Source: DATLXH01 sp035576005
GTDB taxonomy: Bacteria > Acidobacteriota > Thermoanaerobaculia > Gp7-AA8
Length of the DNA: 15,627 nucleotides
Assembly: GCA_035576005.1 (NCBI GenBank)
Contig: DATLXH010000063.1
Location: 1-15,627 of the forward strand
Reading direction: 5' to 3'
Each line of letters starts with the position of its first letter. Positions within the stretch are counted from its first letter, which is position 1. Below, piece after piece: positions 8,701 to 14,853 of this stretch. Under the pieces are notes generated by a model. The model saw nothing but the letters and a program-made list of their open reading frames with translations. It made no database searches and was not told where the DNA came from. The translations under genes and the position numbers were made by a program.

Positions 8701-8879
8701 AGTGGGCGGAGCTGGCCCTGAAAATCGACCGCACCGTCCGTGAGCAGGCGCCTGCAGGGTGGAAGGGCGACCCGACGCGTGAGGCCCAGGTGCTGAATGC
8801 GCTCTTCCCTCTGCTCGATCGTAATCGCGAGGCCACGCGCAAGCTGTTCGAGATCGTGAAGAACCAGCCGGGGTATTAG
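5763..8879 (+). CDS. hsdR: Type I restriction-modification endonuclease/translocase subunit HsdR
   Basis: This 1038-aa protein is the normal length for HsdR, the motor and nuclease of type I enzymes, which reels in DNA and cuts at a distance once bound to M2S. The N-terminal PD-(D/E)xK nuclease is visible: Asp140 in RRPDLVIY and Glu154-Leu-Lys156 in AVIELKRSS, with a downstream QLITNQ-like motif. The SF2 helicase follows: Walker A HTQGSGKS at 284-291, DECH at 388-391, and FTGTPL soon after as motif III. In the second RecA lobe are LLIVVSKLLTGFDAP and QAICRTNR. The C-terminal 350 residues are the helical part that binds the methyltransferase core. The ATG at 5763 is preceded by only a weak GGTGAT. 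The gene is intact, but restriction would need HsdM, which is broken here. The next gene begins right after its stop. Confidence 0.96.
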   Translation: MAEQPRSERKTQNRVVSLFTDPMRLDCLGYRYLGEWNKREHNRAIETAILRENLAARGYSPAHIAAALQKLETAADSTGITLYQANLRTYQLLRYGADVQIAAGQKHDKVHLIDWEHLERNDFALAEEVTLKGGYQRRPDLVIYINGLAMAVIELKRSSVEIGDGVRQLITNQEEIFNKAFFSTVQLVLAGSDSQGLRYGTTGTPEQFFVQWKDEAPDGAAPAPGALLDRPLTQLCNKARLLDLIRNFMIFDAGQKKVPRPHQFFGVKAAQERIARREGGVIWHTQGSGKSILMVLIAKWLLEHDPEARILIITDRDELDKQIEGVMKNAGVIGDESPSPRITLRAELVEKLKSPTPRLLCALLHKFDVSDLKGDPPQVSGRFYVFVDECHRTQGGDMNKQMKRWLAGAVFIGFTGTPLLRKDKQMTRDVFGTYIHTYKFHEGVADGVILDLKYEARDVPQRLTSQSAIDAWFERKTKGLNNFQKAIVRKTWATLEKLMSAGERKQRIIADIIEDFSLKPRLNNDRGTAILVAPTIYDACHYLRLFQNTSFGQYCGIITSYEPNHNAISREPANSDERYKFDTYTLHVLKHGQTTKQYEDEAKRRFIEEPANLKLLIVVSKLLTGFDAPSCTYIYLDNELRDHNLFQAICRTNRLDGDDKDYGYIVDFKEMFKDVQQAIAVYTSDELDTDQDNGGDNNVHLKNWLEEGRKKVDEAREALRYLCEPVPLPREVEQFLRYFCGDAANPSALNETEALRISFYKSVATFVRAFAAIAQDLAEAGYSAVESDALQKEVEFYGEIRSAIKKHSGEELDIKPFEADMRHLLNTYIQADPAAGLGALGELSLTELIVETGIHDAIARKLNEKGKLSHNAIAEGIINNVRKTIIREQLTDPRFYEHMSKLLDDLIAQSRQGAADYEEFLRSAEQLAKQLSAKRPDAGLPAVLHGNHEAAVIYNNLPGILALTLGASQIADRDSDFENEWAELALKIDRTVREQAPAGWKGDPTREAQVLNALFPLLDRNREATRKLFEIVKNQPGY

Positions 8880-9596
8880 GTGTCAGAGACGATCCAGCTA
8901 GGCGACATCGTCATCACGGTGACTCGAAAGGACATCAAGAACGTCCACCTGTCCGTGCATCCGCCGCATGGGCGGGTGACGCTGTCGGCTCCCAAAGCCA
9001 CGCGGCTCGACGTGGCCCGCGCGTACGCGATCTCCAGGCTCAGGTGGATCCGCACGCAGCAGCAGGAACTGGCCGGTCAGGCGAGGGAGACCCGGCGCGA
9101 TTTCGTGGAACGCGAAACTCATCACCTCTGGGGCCGGCGGCATCTGTTGACCGTGGTCTATCGGGACGCAAAGCCATTCGTGTCGCTCGACCACAAGCGG
9201 ATCAATCTTTCCGTGCGGCCCGGGAGCAATGACGCGAAGCGCGCCGAGGTGATTCATGGGTGGCACAAGTCGCTGTTGCATGCGGTGGTGCCGGCACTCA
9301 TCGAGAAATGGGGAGGGAAGCTCGGGGTGAAGGTCGCCGGGTATTGCCTGCAGCGGATGAAGACCAAGTGGGGAAGCTGCAATCGCCAGGCAGGTCGCAT
9401 CCGATTGAACACGGAGCTTGTGAAAAAGCCCAAGGACCTGCTCGAATATGTAATCGTTCACGAGATGGCACATCTGTTGGAGCCGACGCACAGCAAGCGT
9501 TTCGTTGAAATCCTCCAGAAGCAGTACCCAACCTGGCGCGAGGCACGGGCGGAGCTCAATGAGCTACCTCTGAGCGCGGAAGTGTGGAGGGAGTAA
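8880..9596 (+). CDS. YgjP/M48-like zinc metallopeptidase (DUF45-type)
   Basis: This 238-aa protein has HEMAH at residues 194-198 (zinc ligands His194 and His198, catalytic Glu195) and a downstream PTHSKRF whose His204 is the probable third ligand. Also present is the family block MKTKWGSCNRQAGRIRLNTEL, in which WGSC is characteristic. The N-terminal part (VHLSVHPPHGRVTLSAP) is the usual beta-rich region of YgjP-like (DUF45, WLM/SprT-related) peptidases. The start is GTG at 8880, immediately after the hsdR TAG, so the two are almost certainly co-transcribed. Genes of this family often sit beside type I hsdR. The substrate and the role in the R-M locus are not established to my knowledge. There is no signal peptide; the protein is predicted cytoplasmic and full length. 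Confidence 0.9.
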   Translation: MSETIQLGDIVITVTRKDIKNVHLSVHPPHGRVTLSAPKATRLDVARAYAISRLRWIRTQQQELAGQARETRRDFVERETHHLWGRRHLLTVVYRDAKPFVSLDHKRINLSVRPGSNDAKRAEVIHGWHKSLLHAVVPALIEKWGGKLGVKVAGYCLQRMKTKWGSCNRQAGRIRLNTELVKKPKDLLEYVIVHEMAHLLEPTHSKRFVEILQKQYPTWREARAELNELPLSAEVWRE

Positions 9597-9863
9597 GGTT
9601 GAGATGGAGGTCAGCGAAGCATCCACAGGGTTCCTGGGTCGTTCACAGATGCTCTCGTCGACACGTACTTTCCGCGGTGGCGTGGCGATACCGCCAGAAC
9701 AGAGAGCCAGTGGTCGCATTTCATCGCGACGCTATCTCGTGCATGAGACCCTCACCCGGCGCTAAGCGCGCCACCCTCTCCCGCGGGGAGAGGGAAAACG
9801 ATCGGGCGCCGCGAGGCTGTCACCCACGTTTACGGTTATACACGCGCCGGTTCGGGCGCCGGT
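9597..9863. other. Intergenic region between the R-M island and tatC
   Basis: No gene can be supported in these 267 nt. A reading frame at about 9606-9743 (ends FTDALVDTYFPRWRGD... then TGA) has protein-like composition but no start and no recognised family, so it may be a vestige. The double-hairpin repeat lies at 9748-9794. The direct repeat GCGCCGGTTC occurs twice at about 9851-9872, next to the tatC stop. The stretch is the likely junction between the imported island and the envelope genes. Confidence 0.5.
9748..9794. repeat. Double-hairpin intergenic repeat of a type known from Proteobacteria; possible terminator
   Basis: The segment contains GACCCTCACCC, a small hairpin GGCGC/GCGCC (9758-9762 and 9768-9772), then a perfect 9-bp stem CCCTCTCCC/GGGAGAGGG (9774-9782 and 9786-9794) with loop GCG, followed by AAAA. 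This arrangement closely resembles a short repeat I know from intergenic regions of many Proteobacteria (CCCTCACCC, GC hairpin, CCCTCTCCC stem). The strong stem could also end transcription from the R-M side. Confidence 0.6.
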
Positions 9864-10637
9864 TCAGTCGAAGCGCTTGCCGAAGAGTTTTGCGATGACG
9901 ATTCCTATCAGGTACAGAACGATCATCGGGAGCGCCAGAGCCGTCTGCGTGATCATGTCGGGGGTGGGCGTCACGATGGCCGAGATCACGAAGCTGAGAA
10001 GCACTGCGTAGCGGAACTTCTGAATGAGGAACGCGGGCGTGACCACTCCAAGCCGGGCGAGGAAAAAAATCAGGATCGGGGTTTCGAATATCACTCCTGC
10101 CGCCAGGATCAGCGTGCTCGAAAATCCCAGGTAATCGTCGACCGTGATCATCTGCTTGAAGTTCTTTCCCGTCTCAACGAAAAATTTGCACGTCGTCGGA
10201 AGAAGGAAAGTAAAGCCGAAGTACCCGCCAGCGAGAAAGAAGAGTGTCGCGAAAAAAATGAACGGCACCGCGTAGCGTCTTTCTTTCGGGTAGAGGCCGG
10301 GCGAGATGAAGAGCCACAGCTGGTAAAGAATGACGGGGGCGGACAGGAAGATCGAGGTGAAGAACGCTACCTTCATGTAAAGGAAGAACGGCGCCGTCAT
10401 CCGTGTGTACGCCAGCTTGTCGCCCGGAGGGAGATGGCGCATGACCGGCCGCTGGAGTAGATCGAAAATCTCCGGAGCAAAGTTCCAGCTGAGAAGAAAG
10501 CCCACAGCCAGAGCGATGACTGAGTAGAGCAGTCTCTTGCGCAGCTCCTCTAGGTGCTCGAGGAACGACATCCTCGGCAGCTCCGGTTCTTCGAGAGAAT
10601 CAGGCAGAGGTGTCGCGGTGGAATCAGCCGAAGACAT
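9864..10637 (-). CDS. tatC: Sec-independent protein translocase subunit TatC
   Basis: This 257-aa protein is the polytopic receptor of the twin-arginine translocase, which exports folded proteins across the inner membrane. An N-terminal cytoplasmic extension of about 22 residues precedes the conserved SFLEHLEELRKRLL, the part that contacts the twin-arginine signal. Six hydrophobic segments follow, with the family signatures APFFLYMKVAFF, LWLFISPGLYPKERR and FIFFATLFFLAGGYFGF, and the late SFVISAIVTPTPD. Length and order are normal. It lies downstream of tatA on the same strand, separated by 100 nt that contain the short repeat copy, so the two may still be co-transcribed. The start ATG (10637-10635) has no clear Shine-Dalgarno; the repeat ends 12 nt upstream of it. 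No twin-arginine substrate is visible in the window. Confidence 0.95.
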   Translation of the reverse strand: MSSADSTATPLPDSLEEPELPRMSFLEHLEELRKRLLYSVIALAVGFLLSWNFAPEIFDLLQRPVMRHLPPGDKLAYTRMTAPFFLYMKVAFFTSIFLSAPVILYQLWLFISPGLYPKERRYAVPFIFFATLFFLAGGYFGFTFLLPTTCKFFVETGKNFKQMITVDDYLGFSSTLILAAGVIFETPILIFFLARLGVVTPAFLIQKFRYAVLLSFVISAIVTPTPDMITQTALALPMIVLYLIGIVIAKLFGKRFD

Positions 10638-10649
10638 GCGATTTCAGTT

Positions 10650-10723
10650 TAGCCCGCATTCGGAGAAGCGAGACAGGCCTCTATCCGTCGTCTCACGACA
10701 AACGTCTGTGAGAAATGCGGGCT
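10650..10723. repeat. Short derivative of the hairpin repeat, copy 2, between tatA and tatC
   Basis: The 74 nt start TAGCCCGCATT and end CTGTGAGAAATGCGGGCT, the same ends as the full copies. Between them lies only the distal arm segment (GACAGGCCTCTATCCGTCGTCTCACGACAAA), so the central 110 nt are missing, as is the TCTCACA part of one end. It lies in the tatA-tatC gap, 12 nt before the tatC start, and could form only a shorter hairpin in the tat transcript. It would be an internal deletion product or solo end. Confidence 0.8.
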
Positions 10724-10737
10724 GGGGGAGAATTGCC

Positions 10738-10959
10738 TCAGTGAAGTTTGTCCTCGGGGTCCACTGTGCTGAGCCGCTTCATCTCATCAACCCGGACTTC
10801 TTCTTCGAGTGTCAGCTTGAGGTCATTCGTGGCCCGCTTGAACTCACCCAGTGCTTTGCCGATCGAGCGACCGATCTCTGGCATCCGTTTTGGACCAAAG
10901 ACAATCAGCGCGACTGCGAAGATGAGAATAAGCTCAGGAAATCCGAACGAACCAAGCAT
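10738..10959 (-). CDS. tatA: Twin-arginine translocase pore subunit TatA/TatE family
   Basis: This 73-aa protein has the TatA layout: an N-terminal membrane helix (FGFPELILIFAVALIVFG, about residues 4-21), the FGPKRMPEIGRSIGKALGEF hinge and amphipathic helix, then a charged tail. TatA oligomers form the passage for folded proteins, with TatC as receptor. The ATG at 10959-10957 is preceded by GGAG at a good distance (AATGGAGTAATC). No separate TatB is seen; in many lineages one bifunctional TatA works with TatC. The E after FGPKRMP could also fit a TatB-like assignment, but the short tail favours TatA. Transcription starts from the divergent region shared with the S41 protease gene. Confidence 0.92.
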   Translation of the reverse strand: MLGSFGFPELILIFAVALIVFGPKRMPEIGRSIGKALGEFKRATNDLKLTLEEEVRVDEMKRLSTVDPEDKLH

Positions 10960-10983
10960 GATTACTCCATTGTTGAAACCGCC

Positions 10984-10998
10984 CTGTGAACATCACAG
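10984..10998. promoter_or_regulatory. Perfect dyad between divergent tatA and protease genes (candidate operator)
   Basis: CTGTGA (10984-10989) and TCACAG (10993-10998) form a perfect inverted repeat separated by ACA. It lies between tatA (minus) and the protease gene (plus), next to or overlapping the expected -35 area of the protease promoter. The half-site resembles CRP/FNR-family half-sites, but the 3-nt spacing does not match the 6-nt spacing of CRP sites. Binding by a regulator is inference. Confidence 0.35.
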
Positions 10999-11019
10999 TT
11001 TCGATGAATAGTCCGCGCC

Positions 11020-11025
11020 TATAAT
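11020..11025 (+). promoter_or_regulatory. -10 element of the S41 protease promoter
   Basis: TATAAT is a perfect sigma-70-type -10 hexamer in the divergent gap. The -35 at the matching distance (about 10997-11003, AGTTTCG) is poor. Transcription would begin near 11032, so a start codon at TTG 11029 would lie outside the message. This supports the ATG at 11056 as the true start. Confidence 0.5.
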
Positions 11026-11055
11026 GCGTTGGATCCGTGTGAGAGCGACTTCCCT

Positions 11056-12729
11056 ATGGCCAATCTGAAGAAGACTGATAAATGGACGTTCCCGATGACG
11101 CTGGTCGTCGCCGTCATAGGTGCCACCCTTCTGGGAGGCATGTACGGCGACCGTCTTTTCGGGTCCCCCATTCCGACGGACTTGCAGAAGCGCCTGCGCG
11201 AGTATACCGAGGTCCTCAACGCTGCAGCGTACTGGTCGCCCGAAGAAGCAACTCCCGACAAGTTCGTCTACTCCTCGATCGAAGGAATGCTCCGGACGCT
11301 CGATCCACACTCTTCGTTCCTCGAGCCGCGCGACTACTCGGAGATGCAGGACCGGCAGAAAGGTACTTTCTACGGACTGGGCATCCTGGTTACCAAGCGA
11401 AACGATCAGGTAACCGTCATTACTCCGCTCGAAGGCACGCCCGCCGCACGTCTCGGTGTTCGCGCCGGCGACATCATCTCGGAAGTTGAAGGGGTTTCGA
11501 CAGACGAGCTCCCTCTCGATGAGGTCGTCAAGCGATTGAAGGGTCCGAAGGGAAGCACGGTTCACGTGAAGATCATGAGAGTGGGAATCAAGGAGCCGAT
11601 TCCTCTCACGATCGTTCGCGCGGCAATTCCGACGAACTCCATCTCGAACGTACTCATGGTGCGGTCTGACGTCGGCTACATCAGAATCAAGGACTTCACC
11701 CAAACGACTGTTCGGGAGCTGGACGACGCTCTCGGCAAACTCGAAAAGCAGGGGATGAAGAAGCTGGTGCTGGACATGCGGGCTAACCCGGGCGGTCTGC
11801 TCGACGCAGCGGTCGGAGTGTCGGACCACTTCGTCGAAAAAGGCGACATGATCGTCTACACGAAAGGGCGAACGCCCGACTCGATGATGGAGTATCTCGC
11901 TCCAGGCAAGCAGCAGAAACGAACGCTTCCTCTCGTAGTGCTCATCAACCGCGGCAGTGCGTCTGCGTCAGAGATCGTAGCCGGGGCGATTCAGGACCAC
12001 GACCGCGGCATCGTTCTGGGTGAGACGAGCTGGGGCAAGGGACTTGTTCAGAGTGTCTATACCCTTCAGTACGGCGCCGGCCTTGCGCTCACGACCTCGA
12101 AGTACTACACGCCGGCAGGGCGCAACATCCAGCGCGATTACAGCTCCTTCTACGACTATTACGTTGCAGACGATTCCTCGATCGAGACTGCTGAAGTTCC
12201 ATTGAAGGAACGCGCCACCTTCAAAACGGCAACCGGCCGGACAGTCTATGGTGGCGGCGGGATCACACCCGACGTATTCATGAAGCCGGCGGAGCTATCA
12301 CGTGTGACTCAGTTGCTTGAGGTCAGAAGCGCGATCTTCGGTTATGCAGTTCAGTACGCGTCGGAACATCCCGAGCTGACCAAAGATGTGGTCGTGAGCA
12401 GCGCGATGATCTCGTCCTTTATCGATTACGCAGTGGCGAAGGAAATCTCGACGCAGGCTGAGATCAGGGAGGCGCTCGCACGTCCCGTGGACCGTAACCA
12501 CATCGAGCGATCGCTGAAATCGGAGATCATTGCCGCGAAGTACGGCTTCGATGCTTCGTACCCACATCGTCTCGAAGGGGACCCGCAGGTTGCGCGAGCC
12601 ATCGAGCTCTTCCCTGAGGCTGAGAAGCTCGCGGTGCTCGCGTCAGAAACGCGCACGAGACTCGCTCAGTCGAGAGATGCGAAATCAGACGAGCGTAAGG
12701 CTGCCGCAGCGAAGCCCCGATCAAACTGA
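11056..12729 (+). CDS. S41-family carboxy-terminal processing protease (CtpA-like)
   Basis: This 557-aa membrane-anchored serine protease cleaves proteins from their C-termini in the periplasm. Residues 13-31 (FPMTLVVAVIGATLLGGMY) form a signal anchor. The conserved LRTLDPHSSFLEP block precedes a PDZ domain (about 100-175, with GLGILV and GVRAGDIISEVEG), which presents substrate tails. The protease core has RANPGGLL, then GSASASEIV with catalytic Ser303, and ETSWGKGLVQ with Lys328 and Gln332. The Ser-Lys-Gln spacing (25 and 4) equals that of CtpB-type enzymes. A C-terminal extension of about 180 residues beyond the core ends in a basic Ala-rich tail; I recall extensions of this kind in Acidobacteriota homologues. 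The ATG at 11056 was chosen over TTG at 11029 because the -10 box lies only 3 nt before that TTG. Confidence 0.93.
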   Translation: MANLKKTDKWTFPMTLVVAVIGATLLGGMYGDRLFGSPIPTDLQKRLREYTEVLNAAAYWSPEEATPDKFVYSSIEGMLRTLDPHSSFLEPRDYSEMQDRQKGTFYGLGILVTKRNDQVTVITPLEGTPAARLGVRAGDIISEVEGVSTDELPLDEVVKRLKGPKGSTVHVKIMRVGIKEPIPLTIVRAAIPTNSISNVLMVRSDVGYIRIKDFTQTTVRELDDALGKLEKQGMKKLVLDMRANPGGLLDAAVGVSDHFVEKGDMIVYTKGRTPDSMMEYLAPGKQQKRTLPLVVLINRGSASASEIVAGAIQDHDRGIVLGETSWGKGLVQSVYTLQYGAGLALTTSKYYTPAGRNIQRDYSSFYDYYVADDSSIETAEVPLKERATFKTATGRTVYGGGGITPDVFMKPAELSRVTQLLEVRSAIFGYAVQYASEHPELTKDVVVSSAMISSFIDYAVAKEISTQAEIREALARPVDRNHIERSLKSEIIAAKYGFDASYPHRLEGDPQVARAIELFPEAEKLAVLASETRTRLAQSRDAKSDERKAAAAKPRSN

Positions 12730-12984
12730 AGATTTCGCGAGGTATGCTGCAGTCTCGCGCGCTACTGCGGTCTTCTGTCGGAGAGAAGTGCCTGCAGCGT
12801 GGCGCCCTTCGACGCGTTACATCAGTCAATGCGGCGAGACAGTCGACACTCCATGCTCTCGACGGAAAGGGAAAAGCCCTCTGCATCTGACCGTCCGGCA
12901 CCATTCCTGTATCGTGTCGCGTTGACATGGTGAGGGGTGGGTGCTAACTTTCCGCCGCTTTCCACGTAGGAGAATCAACGATCT
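12730..12984. promoter_or_regulatory. Intergenic region with promoter for the FYDLN gene (-35 at 12922, -10 at 12945)
   Basis: No gene is seen in 255 nt. TTGACA (12922-12927) is a perfect -35 hexamer, followed after exactly 17 nt by TAACTT (12945-12950), a weak -10. The transcript would begin near 12957. AGGAGA (12968-12973) serves the ATG at 12985, slightly far. AGGG/CCCT around a 5-nt loop at about 12868-12880 is the only small hairpin noticed upstream. No clear Rho-independent terminator follows the protease gene. Confidence 0.55.
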
Positions 12985-13272
12985 ATGGCGAACCTTGGAC
13001 GTAAGTACACCTGTTACAGCTGTCACACCAAGTTTTACGATCTTGGAAAGCCGGTTCCTCTCTGTCCCCGGTGCAATGCCGACCAGCGCAACGCCGAGGA
13101 GGCGCCCGTCATCACGAGCCATCGCTCGCGCAGGATTGTCGAGGCCCCTGTAGAAGAACCGGAATTTGCCTCGGAGTCTGAGAATGACAGCGAGAGCGAA
13201 GAGACGGAAGAGGTTGTCGTCGACGCGGAGAAGGAAGAGCCCGCAGACGACGATGAAGAAGACGAGTTTTAA
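12985..13272 (+). CDS. FYDLN-type zinc-ribbon protein with acidic tail (TIGR02300-like)
   Basis: This 95-aa protein opens with MANLGRKYTCYSCHTKFYDL, followed by GKPVPLCPRCNADQ. Cys10/Cys13 and Cys27/Cys30 form a four-cysteine zinc-ribbon pair around the FYDLGKP signature that names the family. The second half (about 53-95) is dominated by Glu and Asp and ends EEDEF, with no predicted fold. No molecular function is established for the family to my knowledge. An acidic disordered tail on a small zinc ribbon suggests binding to a basic partner or RNA/ribosome-related component, which is speculation. It has its own promoter and is followed 21 nt later by lemA, so the two may share a transcript. 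Confidence 0.85.
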   Translation: MANLGRKYTCYSCHTKFYDLGKPVPLCPRCNADQRNAEEAPVITSHRSRRIVEAPVEEPEFASESENDSESEETEEVVVDAEKEEPADDDEEDEF

Positions 13273-13293
13273 GTAACTCACGGAGAAAATGAA

Positions 13294-13935
13294 TTGAAAA
13301 AATCAGGTCTTTTGCTCGGATGTCTTGGCCTCTTTCTCGTTGGACTCGTCATCTTCGCGATGTTTGGCGTCGGGACGTACAACAACCTCGTGCGACTTGA
13401 CGAAGGTGTGAAATCACAGTGGGCTCAGGTGGAGAATCAGTACCAGCGTCGATTTGACCTGATCCCCAACCTGGTCAGAACCGTCCAGGGCGCCGCGAAC
13501 TTCGAGAAGGGCACTCTGGAAGCGGTCGTCGAAGCACGATCGCGAGTGGGACAGGTAGGGAATACTGCCGGTGGTCCACCGGGGACGGCTCCGGACCCGA
13601 CGGGGAATCCGCAGGCCTTTCAGCAGTTCGAACAGGCACAGGCAGGACTCACCAGCGCTCTGTCTCGCCTGCTCGTCGTGGTGGAGCGATATCCCGAGCT
13701 CAAAGCCAATCAGAATTTCCTGCAGCTGCAGTCTGAGCTGGAAGGGACAGAGAATCGTATTTCTGTTGAGCGACGACGCTATAACGAAGTTGCGGAGCAG
13801 TTCAATGCGACCGTCCGACGTTTCCCGGCAAGTCTGATCGCCGGCTTTCTCGGCTTCCGTCCCAAGGAATACTTCAAGGGTAGTGCAGGATCTGAGAAGC
13901 CGCCTGACGTCAATTTCGATTTCAATAAGAAGTGA
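13294..13935 (+). CDS. lemA: LemA family membrane-anchored protein
   Basis: This 213-aa protein starts at TTG 13294, chosen because CGGAGAA at 13281-13287 is 6-8 nt upstream and the nearby ATG (13289) runs into TGA after one codon. The N-terminus (LLLGCLGLFLVGLVIFAMFGV, about residues 6-26) is one membrane segment. Then come the LemA hallmarks: YNNLVRLDEGVKSQWAQVEN, QYQRRFDLIPNLV, and later ELEGTENRISVERRRYNEV and FNATVRRFPASLIAGFLGF. The helical domain probably faces the periplasm. A Gly/Pro-rich insert (about 89-106) loosens the usual first long helix. LemA proteins are widespread, their biochemical role is unsettled, and they are very often found beside TPM-domain genes, as here. A strong hairpin follows the stop. 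Confidence 0.93.
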   Translation: MKKSGLLLGCLGLFLVGLVIFAMFGVGTYNNLVRLDEGVKSQWAQVENQYQRRFDLIPNLVRTVQGAANFEKGTLEAVVEARSRVGQVGNTAGGPPGTAPDPTGNPQAFQQFEQAQAGLTSALSRLLVVVERYPELKANQNFLQLQSELEGTENRISVERRRYNEVAEQFNATVRRFPASLIAGFLGFRPKEYFKGSAGSEKPPDVNFDFNKK

Positions 13936-13950
13936 TCCCTCCTATCGAGA

Positions 13951-13985
13951 CAGAGCCACCCCGGGCGTTTTCAGGGGTGGCTCTG
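13951..13985 (+). terminator. Strong hairpin after lemA (terminator or processing hairpin)
   Basis: CAGAGCCACCCC (13951-13962) pairs perfectly with GGGGTGGCTCTG (13974-13985), a 12-bp stem with an 11-nt loop, starting 15 nt after the lemA stop. The T-run TTTT lies in the loop rather than after the stem, so it is not a textbook Rho-independent terminator. It may end or attenuate transcription before the first TPM gene, or stabilise the lemA message. Confidence 0.65.
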
Positions 13986-14034
13986 CATTCGAGCCGTGCA
14001 TGAGACTCACGCTCCCCCCATGCACGCCTAACTC

Positions 14035-14853
14035 ATGAGAACAACCCTCGCCCTACTCCTCGCCGCTGTGGTCGCAATGGGAAGCGCGAGCCCTCTGATG
14101 GCGCTCGAGATTCCGCCTGCTCCAACTCAGTGGGTTACCGACCGGGCAGCGATTCTCAGCGCTGCCGATCTCGCTCAGCTCAATGATCGGCTCCGCGCTT
14201 TCGAGGAACGCTCCGGAGCCCAGTTCATCATCTACACCTTTGCCTCACTCGAAGAGGAGGCGCTCGAAGACTTCACGATTCGCGCAGCGGAACAGTGGAA
14301 GGTCGGCCAGAAAAAGTACGACAACGGCGTCATTCTTTTTGTCTTCGTGAAAGAGCGGAAGATTCGTTGGGAAGTTGCCTACGGTCTCGAGGGAGCTCTA
14401 ACCGATGCCTTCACCTCTGACGTTACCCGGAATGCGATCGCCCCCGGCTTCCAGCAGAACGACTACGCAGCCGGTCTGAAGGCTGCTGCAGACCAGATCA
14501 TTGCGAGGGTCGAGAACAAGGAGGCACCGGTTCCGCGTCAGCGTCCGGCTCAGCAGACGCTAACCGGGAACGACATCATTCCGCTGATCGTCATCCTGCT
14601 GATCTTCTTTTTCGTTCTCGGTCCGATGTTCCGGCGAGGTGGAAGGCGAGGCGGCGGCGGTTGTGTCGGATGTATCCCGCTTCCCATGGGAGGTGGAGGG
14701 ATCACATTCGGTGGCGGTGGCTTCGGCGGTGGCGGCTTTGGTGGTGGGGGCTTTGGTGGCGGTGGCTTTGGTGGAGGTGGCTTCGGCGGCGGTGGCGGCT
14801 TTTCCGGTGGAGGTGGCTCCTTCGGAGGCGGTGGCTCGAGTGGAGGCTGGTAA
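14035..14853 (+). CDS. Secreted/membrane TPM-domain protein with Gly-rich C-terminal tail (YgcG-like)
   Basis: This 272-aa protein has a signal peptide (residues 1-23, ending SPLMALE) and a TPM (PF04536) domain about 30-165. Visible signatures include WVTDRAAILSAADLAQLNDRL, GAQFIIYTF, WKVGQKKYDNGVILFVF and RKIRWEVAYGLEGALTD. One membrane helix follows (about 181-199, IIPLIVILLIFFFVLGPMF), then a basic RRGGRRGG step. The tail of about 60 residues is almost entirely Gly/Phe/Ser in GGGGF units, ending SSGGW. TPM-family proteins are extracytoplasmic; a plant member acts as a phosphatase in photosystem II repair, but the bacterial role is unclear. The TPM domain should lie in the periplasm with the tail on the opposite face. 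Its TAA abuts the ATG of the next TPM gene, so they are translationally linked. Confidence 0.9.
   Translation: MRTTLALLLAAVVAMGSASPLMALEIPPAPTQWVTDRAAILSAADLAQLNDRLRAFEERSGAQFIIYTFASLEEEALEDFTIRAAEQWKVGQKKYDNGVILFVFVKERKIRWEVAYGLEGALTDAFTSDVTRNAIAPGFQQNDYAAGLKAAADQIIARVENKEAPVPRQRPAQQTLTGNDIIPLIVILLIFFFVLGPMFRRGGRRGGGGCVGCIPLPMGGGGITFGGGGFGGGGFGGGGFGGGGFGGGGFGGGGGFSGGGGSFGGGGSSGGW
14709..14845 (+). repeat. 15-nt tandem repeat encoding the GGGGF tail
   Basis: Degenerate direct repeats of a 15-nt unit close to GGTGGCGGTGGCTTC encode the Gly-Gly-Gly-Gly-Phe units in the TPM protein tail. Third positions vary between copies (GGC/GGT/GGA, TTC/TTT), so the array is not a recent perfect expansion. 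Unit number may still vary between strains by slippage. Confidence 0.8.

Noticed and set aside
10984..10998. CRP site
   Set aside because: The half-sites fit TGTGA/TCACA but the spacer is 3 nt rather than 6, so it is kept only as an unassigned dyad.
12730..12920. Possible tRNA or small RNA between the protease and FYDLN genes
   Set aside because: No cloverleaf or TTCGA arm in register could be built, and only one small hairpin is visible.
14709..14845. Tandem repeats that could suggest a CRISPR array
   Set aside because: The units are contiguous, without spacers, in frame, and encode the Gly-rich tail of the TPM protein.
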